64,000 nt of DNA, taken from assembly GCA_937929805.1 (NCBI GenBank), contig CALFUT010000004.1:33550-97549 (forward strand), written 5' to 3'. The notes under the pieces are model-generated. The model did not search any database. It was not told the origin of the DNA and saw nothing but the letters and a program-made list of their open reading frames with translations. A program made the translations under genes and the position numbers. Positions 47,187 to 55,904 of this stretch are shown one piece after another. Each line of letters starts with the position of its first letter. The first letter of the stretch is position 1. This DNA comes from an uncultured Pirellulaceae bacterium. Lineage in GTDB: Bacteria; Planctomycetota; Planctomycetia; Pirellulales; Pirellulaceae.

Positions 47187-47241
47187 ATCGAGCGTCCGCA
47201 GGCTTATGCCTGCGATGCAGATCGCCGCTCGATATTTTTTT
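47187..47241 (+). promoter_or_regulatory. Terminator-like structure in the leader of the propeller gene
   Basis: An 8-bp outer stem (47187-47194 with 47226-47233) encloses a perfect 7-bp hairpin (47197-47203 with 47208-47214) and is followed by seven T at 47235-47241. It ends 15 bases before the start codon. It may be an attenuator or a terminator for upstream transcription. Confidence 0.5.
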
Positions 47242-47256
47242 CAACATGGAGAAACG

Positions 47257-50200
47257 ATGAAGATTCGATTTTGGAGTAACCTATTTTATTCATTGGCTTG
47301 CCTGACCGTCACGGCGGGTTTCGGATCGGTCAATGCTCAGGTGCCACAAGGTGCGGTCTATGTGCAAACCAATGCCTTGGATGGAAATGAGGTTGCAGCA
47401 TTCGGTCGAAATTTGAACGGAACACTGTTCCACATCGGAGATTATGCGACGGGAGGTCTTGGTTCCACCGAATTTGACGGGGGAGAAGGGCTGGACCCTC
47501 TCATTTCTGCCGATTCGGTCATCGCGGTACAGAACGAGCAGTTCATCGTCACCGTCAACGCCGGTAGCGACACGGTTACCTCGTTCCGCATTGAGCCAGA
47601 TTTTTCCCTGACAAAAATCTCGACGGTCTCTAGCGGTGGCGTCGGCCCAAACAGCTTGGCCTACAGCAATGGCTGGCTTTTTGTTTCCAACATCGACCGA
47701 GACGGTTTCGCTTTGGGCGACCCTAGCACGCCTCGCGGCGAGCCAAACGATGAAGGCAACATTACTGGATTTTTCATGAATGACGCAGGGGTCCTCGTCC
47801 CACTAGCCAATTCCACGATTGATCTCGATAACCGTCCTGCCAACCTTGGCTTCTCAGCAGATGGCACCAAGTTGATCGTTAGTTCGATCACCGCCGGCTC
47901 AGCTGCCCTCCCCGGTCCAAACGCCGCTAATTCAGTCGCCGTCTACGAAGTCAACCCGGACGGCTCAGTCGGTGGGATGGTTGGCTCGGCAACCGGCACC
48001 GTGGTTGGCAACCCCGAAGGTCGAAACCTTGCCAGTGCGATCGACTTTGATACGACCGTGGTGAACGGGCGAGAGTTTGTTGTGGTTACCGAGGCCCGAG
48101 AATTCAACGCCGCGGGAGCACCGCCAGCTTTACCTGCTCTTCAAGCGGGATCGGTTTCTGTCTACGAACTGCTGGCCAATGGAAGCCTTGTCGAAACGGA
48201 ATCTGATTTTTCAATCGGCAACCCGGCTGGCAGCCCGTTCGATCCGTCGAATCAATTAACGACATGCTGGATCGATTTTGCTCCTGACGGTCAAACCTTC
48301 TTTGCGAGCAACGCCATCAACGCGACAGTCAGCAGCCTGTACGTAACGGAAGAAGGCGGATTGAATCTGCTGGAAGCAACCGCTGCGGAAGGCGTTTCAG
48401 GCTTCTCAACTGGCGGCACAACTGGGCCTGAAGTATTTGGAACAACCGACGGCTTCATCGACCTTGATGTTTCAGCCGATGGACGCTACCTGTACCAACT
48501 GGAAGGGCTCAGCGGCGAGATCAGCGTGTACGCCATCGAAGGCGGTTCACTGACGCTGGTTCAGGAGCTGGCTGGCTACCTGCCCGAGATTGATACTCAG
48601 GGCTTGGTCGCTGTTTCCGGCCCGCCGATTGAAGGAGCCGTTTACACGATGACCAACGGGCTGCTTTCCAATGAAGTTGTCGCTTTTGGCATCAACCCCG
48701 GAGGCCAGTTGGCTCATTTAGGTAACTTCCCAACAGGAGGAGCTGGATCCACCGAGTTCGATGGCGGTGAAGGGCTTGATCCGCTGATCTCAGCTGACTC
48801 GATTATCGTGACTGAAAATGAGTGCCTTGTTTGCGTGAATGCGGGTAGCGATACGATTTCGTCGTTCACCATCGAAGACGATTTAAGCCTGACTTTGGTC
48901 AGCACGATCAACTCCGGCGGAGTCGGCCCAAACAGTTTGGCCTACAGTAACGGACGGGTGTTCGTATCCAACATTGACCGCGATGGCTTTGCTCTGGGCG
49001 ATCCCTCGGTGACGCGGGGCGAGCCAAACGATGAGGGCAACGTCACCGGATTCAACATCAATGCGAATGGAATCTTGACCCCGATTCCCGGATCAACTTT
49101 TGATTTGGACAACCGACCGGCTGACCTAGGTTTCTCGGCAGATGGAACCAAGCTAATCGTGACTTCGATCACTGCGGGGTCGGCTGCTTTGCCGGGGCCA
49201 GACGCGGCCAACTCTGTGGCGGTGCTAGAGGTTGACGCGACCGGAGCGGTTACCGGCATGGTCGGTTCCGCGACAGGTACTCAGGTTGGCAACGCAGCCG
49301 GACGCAATCTTGCAAGTGCGATCGACTTCGACACTGCTGTCATCGGCGGACGAGAGTTCGTCGTCGTGACTGAGGCTCGCGAGTTCAACGCGTTGGGGGC
49401 ACCTCCTGCACTTCCTGCACTACAGTCCGGTTCGGTATCGGTCTACGAATTGCTGTCTGATGGCTCGCTGGCGACCACCGAAGAAGACTTTGCTTTGGGT
49501 GATCCGCTGGGCAGCCCGTTTGATCCCGGCAATCAGTTGACTGCGTGCTGGATTGATTTTGGTAGCGACGGATCAACTTTCTACGTTTCCAACGCGATCA
49601 ACGCATCGATCAGTCGCTTGGAACTGTTGAGTGACGGCACCGTCCGTTTGCAAGAGCAGATCGCAGCAGCCGGTGTTTCTGGTTTTGCCAACGGTGGAAC
49701 GACCGGCCCTGAAGTGTTTGGCACGACTGATGGCTTCATCGATCTCGATGTAACCGACGACGGAAAGTATTTGTATCAGTTGGAAGGTCTAAGCGGTGCA
49801 ATCGGTGCCTATGCGATCAACGACGACAACAGCTTGAGCTTCGTTCAGCAAGCTGTGGGGTTTCTTCCGGAGATTGATACACAAGGACTGGTCACTTTCC
49901 AACGATATGGCGTCGAAGATGAATCTGAAGGTGAGCAATTTTTGCTGGGCGACTTCGATCTGGATGGTGATGTCGACTCGAACGATTTGGATCAATACAA
50001 CGGCAACATTGGTGCTTCTGCAGTGGGAGCCTTGGCTGTTCTTGATCTGAATGGCAACGGAACCGTTGATAGTGGGGACTTCGAGCAGCATTACACTTCT
50101 TTGGTTGAAACATCAAACGGTCAAACCGGAACCTTCGCAGGTGACACAAACCTCGATGGGGTCGTTGATGTGCTCAACGACGCATTCTCTTTCATTGCGA

Positions 50201-50316
50201 ACCTTAACCAAGTTACAGCCAGCTGGAGCGAAGGTGACTTCAATGGAGACGGATTGACGAATGTGCTGGGGGATGGTTTCCTCTTGATCGCAAACCTTGG
50301 CAATAGCAACCAATGA
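47257..50316 (+). CDS. Secreted duplicated beta-propeller (lactonase-like) protein with dockerin-like C-terminus
   Basis: A 1019-residue protein. A signal peptide (to about residue 28, SVNAQ) precedes two tandem copies of a roughly 425-residue module (47341-48615 and 48631-49905). Each copy has seven-bladed propeller-like repeats such as GVGPNSLAYSNG and DNRPANLGFSADGTKLIV, which resemble the 6-phosphogluconolactonase fold. The C-terminal ~115 residues have four Asp-rich calcium-loop motifs (DLDGDVDSNDLD, DLNGNGTVDSGDF, NLDGVVDVLNDAF, DFNGDGLTNVLGD), a dockerin-like module. The start ATG 47257 has GGAGAA upstream. It is probably exported, and its substrate is unknown. The two copies differ at many synonymous sites, so the duplication is not recent. 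Confidence 0.85.
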   Translation: MKIRFWSNLFYSLACLTVTAGFGSVNAQVPQGAVYVQTNALDGNEVAAFGRNLNGTLFHIGDYATGGLGSTEFDGGEGLDPLISADSVIAVQNEQFIVTVNAGSDTVTSFRIEPDFSLTKISTVSSGGVGPNSLAYSNGWLFVSNIDRDGFALGDPSTPRGEPNDEGNITGFFMNDAGVLVPLANSTIDLDNRPANLGFSADGTKLIVSSITAGSAALPGPNAANSVAVYEVNPDGSVGGMVGSATGTVVGNPEGRNLASAIDFDTTVVNGREFVVVTEAREFNAAGAPPALPALQAGSVSVYELLANGSLVETESDFSIGNPAGSPFDPSNQLTTCWIDFAPDGQTFFASNAINATVSSLYVTEEGGLNLLEATAAEGVSGFSTGGTTGPEVFGTTDGFIDLDVSADGRYLYQLEGLSGEISVYAIEGGSLTLVQELAGYLPEIDTQGLVAVSGPPIEGAVYTMTNGLLSNEVVAFGINPGGQLAHLGNFPTGGAGSTEFDGGEGLDPLISADSIIVTENECLVCVNAGSDTISSFTIEDDLSLTLVSTINSGGVGPNSLAYSNGRVFVSNIDRDGFALGDPSVTRGEPNDEGNVTGFNINANGILTPIPGSTFDLDNRPADLGFSADGTKLIVTSITAGSAALPGPDAANSVAVLEVDATGAVTGMVGSATGTQVGNAAGRNLASAIDFDTAVIGGREFVVVTEAREFNALGAPPALPALQSGSVSVYELLSDGSLATTEEDFALGDPLGSPFDPGNQLTACWIDFGSDGSTFYVSNAINASISRLELLSDGTVRLQEQIAAAGVSGFANGGTTGPEVFGTTDGFIDLDVTDDGKYLYQLEGLSGAIGAYAINDDNSLSFVQQAVGFLPEIDTQGLVTFQRYGVEDESEGEQFLLGDFDLDGDVDSNDLDQYNGNIGASAVGALAVLDLNGNGTVDSGDFEQHYTSLVETSNGQTGTFAGDTNLDGVVDVLNDAFSFIANLNQVTASWSEGDFNGDGLTNVLGDGFLLIANLGNSNQ

Positions 50317-50855
50317 AGTTGATGCGTTAAAACACTCGGGTTGACGAACGAGAGACAGTCTTGAGGCCCGCCTGTCTCCAACGGCCTTGAATATCCGCCT
50401 GTTCTCTCGCGTCTCAATCAAAATGCCGCTGGCTCTTTCGAGTCAGCGGCATTTTTTACGCTTCGTCCAATTTGTGCGCTTTCAAGCAGACTGTAGTGGT
50501 TTCGCTGTTGCCTCAAGCTTGGCTGTTGCGAAGCAGTCTCGGCTGTCGCAAATGTAGCGCAGCCGTCCCGGCTGTTTCGTTTTCATTTTGAGTAGTAAGC
50601 AGCGGGGGCAGCTGCTCAACACTGACAGCTGCTTTTCTCAAAACTCACGGTTGCCAAGACGCGGGAAATGTAACGCCGACCTTAAACGCGCGTCTCGGCA
50701 GAGTGTTGGCTACGACACCAGCTGGAAAATCGTTTTTTCCTTCGGTAAGAAGAGTAGTTATGGCGCGTCTTACACGTGACCATAACGTTCGATCAATCGA
50801 GCATAACTAACCACCTCTTACTGCTTCCAAACTGGAAGACGAAAGGCTACTCACG
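50317..50855. other. Intergenic region, terminator plus degenerate short repeats
   Basis: After the terminator at 50423-50457, the stretch 50500-50640 holds degenerate copies of CGGCTGT/CAGCCG and CAGCTG units. They may fold into hairpins. No gene is supported. Confidence 0.45.
50423..50457 (+). terminator. Rho-independent terminator of the propeller gene
   Basis: A 12-bp stem (ATGCCGCTGGCT with AGTCAGCGGCAT, one G-U pair) followed by six T, about 107 bases after the stop at 50316. Confidence 0.88.
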
Positions 50856-51395
50856 ATGACCACACGTGCGAAACTCAAAATCGCGATCGCATGCCTCACT
50901 CTACTTGGCTACGCTGGAACGGCGAACGCACAGAGCGCGGAAAAAAAGATGAGCGACAGCGGATCTCACGAGAAAACCGCGATGACCGAGTCCGTTTCTC
51001 GGGCTTTCACCAACGGCTACAACGTGCCAAGCAGCGGTGTCGCGATGGAAGGATACTGCCCTGTTTGCTACCTTGCTGCCAACAAAGCAGTCAAGGGATT
51101 GCCTAGCATCACACACGACTACAAAGGAGTCACCTACTGGTTCGTGAACGAAGGGGCGCGCCAAGAGTTCATTTCTAACCCAGAAAAGTACATTCCTGCG
51201 TACGGTGGCTGGTGTGCTCTGGGCGTAGCCATGGGACAGCGTTTCCCAGTGGACCCAACGAATTTTAAGATCGTGGATGGGCGGATCATGCTGTTCCTGA
51301 AGAATGCCAATGTCGACGGAGCCGAAATCTGGAATCGAGACGAAGCGAACAATCTAGGCAAAGCAGAACAGAACTGGAAAAAGCTTGGCAGCTAA
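50856..51395 (+). CDS. Secreted YHS-domain protein with CPVC motif
   Basis: A 179-residue protein with a signal peptide (about 1-26, cleavage after ANA). It carries a YHS-like domain at about 55-165 with MEGYCPVCYLAANKAVKG (Cys68-x2-Cys71), ITHDYKGVTYWFVNEGARQE and NPEKYIPAYGGWCALGVAMG. YHS proteins often bind metals, notably copper, and the Cys pair here fits that. It lies 4 kb from the HMA lipoprotein, also exported and metal-binding, but not in one operon. Function beyond metal binding is unknown. Confidence 0.85.
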   Translation: MTTRAKLKIAIACLTLLGYAGTANAQSAEKKMSDSGSHEKTAMTESVSRAFTNGYNVPSSGVAMEGYCPVCYLAANKAVKGLPSITHDYKGVTYWFVNEGARQEFISNPEKYIPAYGGWCALGVAMGQRFPVDPTNFKIVDGRIMLFLKNANVDGAEIWNRDEANNLGKAEQNWKKLGS

Positions 51396-51438
51396 ACTGC
51401 CAAAAATTCTAACCCTCTGGGCGATGAAAGATGTTTTG

Positions 51439-51463
51439 AAGGCTGGCTTCGGCCAGCCTTTTT
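51439..51463 (+). terminator. Rho-independent terminator of the YHS gene
   Basis: A 9-bp stem (AAGGCTGGC with GCCAGCCTT) closed by a TTCG tetraloop and followed by T. It lies 43 bases after the stop. Confidence 0.9.
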
Positions 51464-51523
51464 CGTTTTTGTGCGGTGCTTGCTGAATCTTAATCGTGGA
51501 TGTCACTGACACTTTTCTTGATT

Positions 51524-51789
51524 CAGCTTCCACATCAAGGTCTGCCGCGTGTAGCAGTTTCAGAAGTAGGTTCAACATCTTCGCCAACGTAACCGGCTTC
51601 GGTTAACGTCGTTGCGTCCCCGATGGCAAAAGGAACATTCAGGGTCCGAGCGAGCGTTCGAGCCAAAAGCGTTTTGCCTGATCCGGTAGGACCAACCAAC
51701 ATCACGTTTGACTTGTCGATCTCGACTTCGCCATCGTTATCCCAGCCATGAGAAAGCCGTTTGTAGTGATTATGGACTGCGACCGCCAA
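51524..51789 (-). pseudogene. Internal fragment of clpX (duplication)
   Basis: 266 bases match clpX at 59744-60011 in the same orientation, with six substitutions and one 2-base deletion by my alignment. The fragment covers about codons 97-186, including the Walker A motif [18 protein letters not shown]. It has no start, ATPase completion or C-terminal domain, and the deletion shifts the frame. So it cannot make ClpX. Five of the six substitutions are synonymous in the clpX frame. Confidence 0.95.
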
Positions 51790-51956
51790 AGCCCATCTTC
51801 CGTTCTCACGGACGGCCTCGTTTACCCTTCATTTTGCGTGCGATCTGAGTAAGTTCTACTTTTTGCAAAAGTTTTTTGGATAAAGTGTAAGGTCTTCCTC
51901 GTCGGCTCGTGTAACCTTGCGAGGGACGGATAAAGTTCGTTACCGTCATTGCCCAA

Positions 51957-52667
51957 ATGGACGAACGGCCCCTCGGTTTGACCATTTTACCTGCCGCAGG
52001 CTTTTTTAGTTTGACCGACGTTTCCAAAACACGAATCAGCCTGATCTTGCGACTGCAGCGGCCATCAGATGCCGAGGCTTGGCAGCAGTTCTGCGAGATC
52101 TACCAGCCGCTTGTGTTTCGCATCGCTCGATCCCGCGGACTGCAAAATGCGGATGCTGACGATCTCACGCAGGAAGTTTTGGTGCGAGTCGCAAAATCTG
52201 TTGGCAGGTGGCAGCCGGAGGCCGACCGGGGTTCATTTCGCGGTTGGATCAGCACGATTGCTCGTAATTTGGTCATTGATTTTCTCCGCAAGCAGTCGGC
52301 GGGTTGCCCGGTAACGCAGCATTCTGACGTCCACCGATTGCTGGCTGAAATTCCCGAAGGCGGATCGGTGGACGATCACGCAATGGCCACCCAATACTTC
52401 GATGCAGAGTATGAAAGGCAAATGTTTTTTTGGGCCGCCAACAAGATAAAGTCCTCATTTCAGGATCGCACTTGGCAGGTGTTTTGGGAAACCACCGTCA
52501 ACGAACGCCCCGTGTCTGACGTTTCCAGAGAGTTGGAAATGTCTTGCGGTGCAATTTACGTGGCTCGATCGCGCGTGATTGCTCGACTGAGGAAAACAAT
52601 CGAATCCGCCAGCGTGGATTGTGCAACACATTCAGAACCAGCAGTAGACCGGAGTGCCGGACGATGA
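51957..52667 (+). CDS. ECF-type RNA polymerase sigma factor
   Basis: A 236-residue sigma factor from ATG 51957. Conserved sequence begins only at LTDVSKTRISLILRLQ, so TTG 52011 (218 residues) may be the real start. Region 2 reads FCEIYQPLVFRIARSRGLQ then ADDLTQEVLVRVAKSVGRWQ and GWISTIARNLVIDFLR. Region 4 reads ETTVNERPVSDVSRELEMSC then YVARSRVIARLRK. Its stop overlaps the kinase start (ATGA). The sigma-kinase pair suggests that the kinase, with its zinc-finger head, controls the sigma factor. Confidence 0.92.
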   Translation: MDERPLGLTILPAAGFFSLTDVSKTRISLILRLQRPSDAEAWQQFCEIYQPLVFRIARSRGLQNADADDLTQEVLVRVAKSVGRWQPEADRGSFRGWISTIARNLVIDFLRKQSAGCPVTQHSDVHRLLAEIPEGGSVDDHAMATQYFDAEYERQMFFWAANKIKSSFQDRTWQVFWETTVNERPVSDVSRELEMSCGAIYVARSRVIARLRKTIESASVDCATHSEPAVDRSAGR

Positions 52668-54280
52668 AAACCATTCGCAATCCAGAAGGTCAGCAGCCCT
52701 GCGGCCAGAGTAGACTTCTTCCATTGTTGTGGGAGTCCCCCGACGAACAACATCCTGAACTGGAGGACCATCTTTCCAGTTGCGAATCGTGTCGCCAAGA
52801 AATCGAGTCGATGGCTGCCGATGACGGTTTTTGGAAGAAAGCGTCCGTCCTTTTGGGTGAAACAGCGGATTTGAAGTCTGGCGAGGCGACTGCACTTGAT
52901 GGTCCGCAATCAAGTGTGTTGATTCAGCTCGACCCGCGCATTGAGCGGCCCGAATTTCACCACGTCGATCAGAATTCTCCAAGCGATGAACTGATTGTGT
53001 CGCATGTGGATGAGCGCTCGCTGCTGGATCCTCCGCTGCATCCCGAAATGCTGGGGCGGATCGATGGTTTTTCGGTTGAACAAGTCATCGGTCGCGGTGG
53101 CATGGGGATCGTTTACAAAGGTTTTGACGCAAATCTAAATCGGCCTGTGGCCATCAAGTTTTTGTCGCCTCACATGGCAGCACACGGGGTCGCAAGGATG
53201 CGGTTTATCCGCGAATCGCGAGCCGCAGCGGCCGTGGTTCACCCCAACGTCGTGCCCATTTTTTCCGTGAATACTTCGTCGGTGCGTCCGTATCTGGTGA
53301 TGGCGTTCGTGCCGGGGCCTTCGCTGCAAAAACATGTTCAAGATCATGGTCCTTTGCCCGCCGAAGATATCGTCAGAATCGGCCAGCAGATCGCTCGGGG
53401 GCTGGCTGCTGCTCATCAGCAGGGCTTAGTTCATCGTGATATTAAGCCGGCCAACATCATGTTGCAGAACGACGTCAGTCGCGTTCTGATCACTGATTTT
53501 GGGCTGGCACGTGCCGCAGACGATGCCGGACTGACGCAGACTGGTTGGCTGGCGGGCACACCGCATTATATGTCGCCCGAACAGGTCAAGGGTGAGCGGG
53601 TCGACGATCGAAGTGACTTGTTTAGTCTGGGCAGTGTGATGTATTTCATGGCGACCGGACGTGAACCTTTTCGAGGTGACAACACGTTCGCTGTGTTGCA
53701 GAAGATTGGCGGGACTGACCCCGCGACACCCCGTTCGATCAACAGCGATGTCCCTCAATGTTTAAACGATTTCATCTGCCGTTTGCTTTCCAAGAATCCA
53801 GATGATCGATTCGGTTCCGCTGACTCGGTCCAAGGTGCGTTGACGGATTATCTGGCTTACTTGCAAAACCCAACACAGTGTCAGCGGCCCAAGTTTGCAA
53901 AACCTCGTGGCACTTGGCCTCGCTGGAAGAAGTCTCTAACGGCAACCGGATTGGTTGCTGCTCTGGCGCTGGTCATTGCGGGCGGTGCGCACTTGTTCCG
54001 ACACAGTGAGCAGTCGCCGAGTGACACCAAGTCGTTGCAGCCATTGAGAGAATCTGGCGTGGCGTCGTCAGAGGCACCCAACAGCGAAAAGCTTTATGTC
54101 CAGTTCGCACCACCAGTTCCACAAGTAATCCCCCCTGCTTCCGCGCAAGTTTCAAAAGAATGGTTTGAGCCCCGTACGCGGTGGTTGCCTTTCGAACAGT
54201 TCGAAGCGGAGCGAATTGACGTAGAGCAACGGATCGAGGTCATGGAACGATCACTTGGAGTTTACGTTGGCCCCGAGTAG
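52664..54280 (+). CDS. Ser/Thr kinase with N-terminal anti-sigma-type zinc finger
   Basis: A 538-residue protein. The head (about 28-50) has the ZAS motif His36-x3-Cys40-x2-Cys43 (HLSSCESC), found in zinc-binding anti-sigma factors. The kinase domain (about 135-405) has GRGGMGIVYKGF, VAIKFL, HRDIKPAN (about 257-264), a normal DFG (about 279-281) and MSPEQ. One membrane segment (about 426-445, LVAALALVIAGGAHLF) separates it from a short external tail. ATG 52664 overlaps the sigma-factor stop. It probably binds the sigma factor through the finger and responds to an outside signal. The sigma link is inferred from the motif and coupling. Confidence 0.93.
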   Translation: MKTIRNPEGQQPCGQSRLLPLLWESPDEQHPELEDHLSSCESCRQEIESMAADDGFWKKASVLLGETADLKSGEATALDGPQSSVLIQLDPRIERPEFHHVDQNSPSDELIVSHVDERSLLDPPLHPEMLGRIDGFSVEQVIGRGGMGIVYKGFDANLNRPVAIKFLSPHMAAHGVARMRFIRESRAAAAVVHPNVVPIFSVNTSSVRPYLVMAFVPGPSLQKHVQDHGPLPAEDIVRIGQQIARGLAAAHQQGLVHRDIKPANIMLQNDVSRVLITDFGLARAADDAGLTQTGWLAGTPHYMSPEQVKGERVDDRSDLFSLGSVMYFMATGREPFRGDNTFAVLQKIGGTDPATPRSINSDVPQCLNDFICRLLSKNPDDRFGSADSVQGALTDYLAYLQNPTQCQRPKFAKPRGTWPRWKKSLTATGLVAALALVIAGGAHLFRHSEQSPSDTKSLQPLRESGVASSEAPNSEKLYVQFAPPVPQVIPPASAQVSKEWFEPRTRWLPFEQFEAERIDVEQRIEVMERSLGVYVGPE

Positions 54281-54420
54281 TCCATGTTGCCGTGGTTTTC
54301 GAGTTTAGCGTCTGCTCATTGATCGCCGAACTCGGTGTGGCCAATCATTTGACTGAAACTTAGCACTGTCAGATCCGTGTCGCGGATTTACATTCCCCAA
54401 ACTTTTTTAAGGATCACAAC

Positions 54421-55518
54421 GTGTTTCGAACTTTCCAAGCATCCTTTACTGCCGCGGCTGTTGTTGCGGTTGTATTTGCATCGGTCGCCGTCAACAGCTT
54501 CGCGATTTTTCAGGCTCAATCTGGCCCCCACAGTTCAGCGGACGAAGCGTCACAATCCGACTTGGGAACGCATCAAAGTCAGGGCGCACAGTTCGAGCTG
54601 GCTGAAGAGCTTCTGACACACTGGGTGGATTCACAGAGGCGTGGTAACCCGTCCCGCTCAATCGAACAGCTTCAGCAAGAACTTGGTGCTGCCGAAGGCG
54701 AGACTGAAAAAGAGGCGATCAAAAAGAAGATCAAAGATCACTTGTCGGCCGAGTACGACGAATTTCTTGTCAAGAATCAGTCCGAACTGAAGCGATTGGA
54801 AGAACGCGTGAAAAAGCTGCGACTTGACCTTGATCGTCGACGCATAGCAAAGGCTCAATTGTTAGACCTTGAGGTTCAGCGGGTTTTGAATGAAGCGTCC
54901 GGTTTGGGATGGCCAAGTACTCCAGCGAACCAAGGCATGGCGTCATCGGTGCAAGCCGCAGTGCCTCGCCGGGTAGTTATTGACACGAGAAATCACTCAC
55001 ACTCTCGGCACGCCCAACATCACGATCATCCAAGTGGCGTGAATCACGCGCCTGCTGATGCTCTAGACACTCCAGAAGATCCGAACATCATTGAATTGTC
55101 TCTAAAATACCGGCAGGAAGACGCTGCGGGATTAATCTCGCACGTGAGTGACGCCCTGATGGAAGAGGCGGAAAGCTCTCTGAGGAAAGAGTTGGAACAA
55201 GCCGAAGATAAGGATCCGATAGAAGCGATTGATGCGTATACCGTTGCACGAAACATCTACTCCGGCATTGAACAAAATCCCAAGCTGTCCCAAGAGCTAA
55301 TCGAGCGCACAATTTCATTGATCGATCGAGCAATCGAACCGGATGCCCATCGACCACAAATGCTCGATATCAAGGCGCGTCTCCAGCATGCCGTGGGTGA
55401 TATTGAAGCGGCCATTGAAACTCAAACCAAAGCGGTCAGTCAACCGACCGCGGGTCTGGACGAGAAGGAAGCTTTCCTGATTCAGTTGAAAGCCAAGAAA
55501 GCCAGTTCAACTCCTTAG
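54421..55518 (+). CDS. Secreted coiled-coil/TPR-like protein, unknown function
   Basis: A 365-residue protein from GTG 54421. A hydrophobic N-terminus (about 10-31, AAAVVAVVFASVAVNSFAIF) acts as signal or anchor. A charged helical region follows (about 80-160), then a His-rich patch (HSHSRHAQHHDH, about 192-203) that could bind metal. The C-terminal helical repeats (about 225-355) read EAIDAYTVARNIYSGIEQN and ARLQHAVGDIEAAIETQTKA. It follows the sigma/kinase pair by 140 bases and may be a target of that system. No family recognised. Confidence 0.7.
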   Translation: MFRTFQASFTAAAVVAVVFASVAVNSFAIFQAQSGPHSSADEASQSDLGTHQSQGAQFELAEELLTHWVDSQRRGNPSRSIEQLQQELGAAEGETEKEAIKKKIKDHLSAEYDEFLVKNQSELKRLEERVKKLRLDLDRRRIAKAQLLDLEVQRVLNEASGLGWPSTPANQGMASSVQAAVPRRVVIDTRNHSHSRHAQHHDHPSGVNHAPADALDTPEDPNIIELSLKYRQEDAAGLISHVSDALMEEAESSLRKELEQAEDKDPIEAIDAYTVARNIYSGIEQNPKLSQELIERTISLIDRAIEPDAHRPQMLDIKARLQHAVGDIEAAIETQTKAVSQPTAGLDEKEAFLIQLKAKKASSTP

Positions 55519-55826
55519 AAGGTAGAAGGTACAACGAGATCTGATACGTGGTCGTCTTGCGGTAAATCGCAGGAAATAAAGTGCTCGGGTTTGCTTTTTT
55601 TCCACGGGATGGCTTGCCCCAAAATAGTTGGCAGTCTTCCGCCGGCGTCTACAAACAATACGACTCGCACGCGCCCGTAAATTGATTCGTTGCGCGTGCC
55701 CACCCAAAAAAAGGTAGCGTCCGAGTGCCAACGGACAGCTCGCCCCGAATACGGCAACTTTTTACGTTTTGTTAGGAACCTTACGTCATGGATTTTTTTC
55801 GCCCTTTTCAATGTCATGGTCGTCAT
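55515..55826 (-). CDS. Possible small hypothetical protein
   Basis: A minus-strand frame of 103 residues with protein-like composition (YGRVRVVLFVDAGGRLPTIL, then PWKKSKPEHFISCDLP). It has an ATG (55826) but lies in the gap before the BNR gene and shows no family. It could be chance. No other feature is supported between 55519 and 55904. Confidence 0.35.
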   Translation of the reverse strand: MTTMTLKRAKKIHDVRFLTKRKKLPYSGRAVRWHSDATFFWVGTRNESIYGRVRVVLFVDAGGRLPTILGQAIPWKKSKPEHFISCDLPQDDHVSDLVVPSTF

Positions 55827-55904
55827 TTATCGAGCCGCAACGTTATGGTTACCTGACCATGACCGAGGGCAGGCTCAGTCATTTTAACTCTATTGGAAAA
55901 TTTT

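Larger units (their letters stand above)
46834..47256. other. Intergenic region after the HMA gene
   Basis: About 420 bases holding the terminator at 46874-46917 and the leader hairpin at 47187-47241, described separately. Between them a 70-codon frame (46965-47180) has no family resemblance and no Shine-Dalgarno, so I do not call a gene. Confidence 0.5.

Noticed and set aside
51806..52027. Minus-strand ORF beside the clpX fragment
   Set aside because: It overlaps the start of the sigma-factor gene and has Lys/Arg-rich composition without resemblance to a family.
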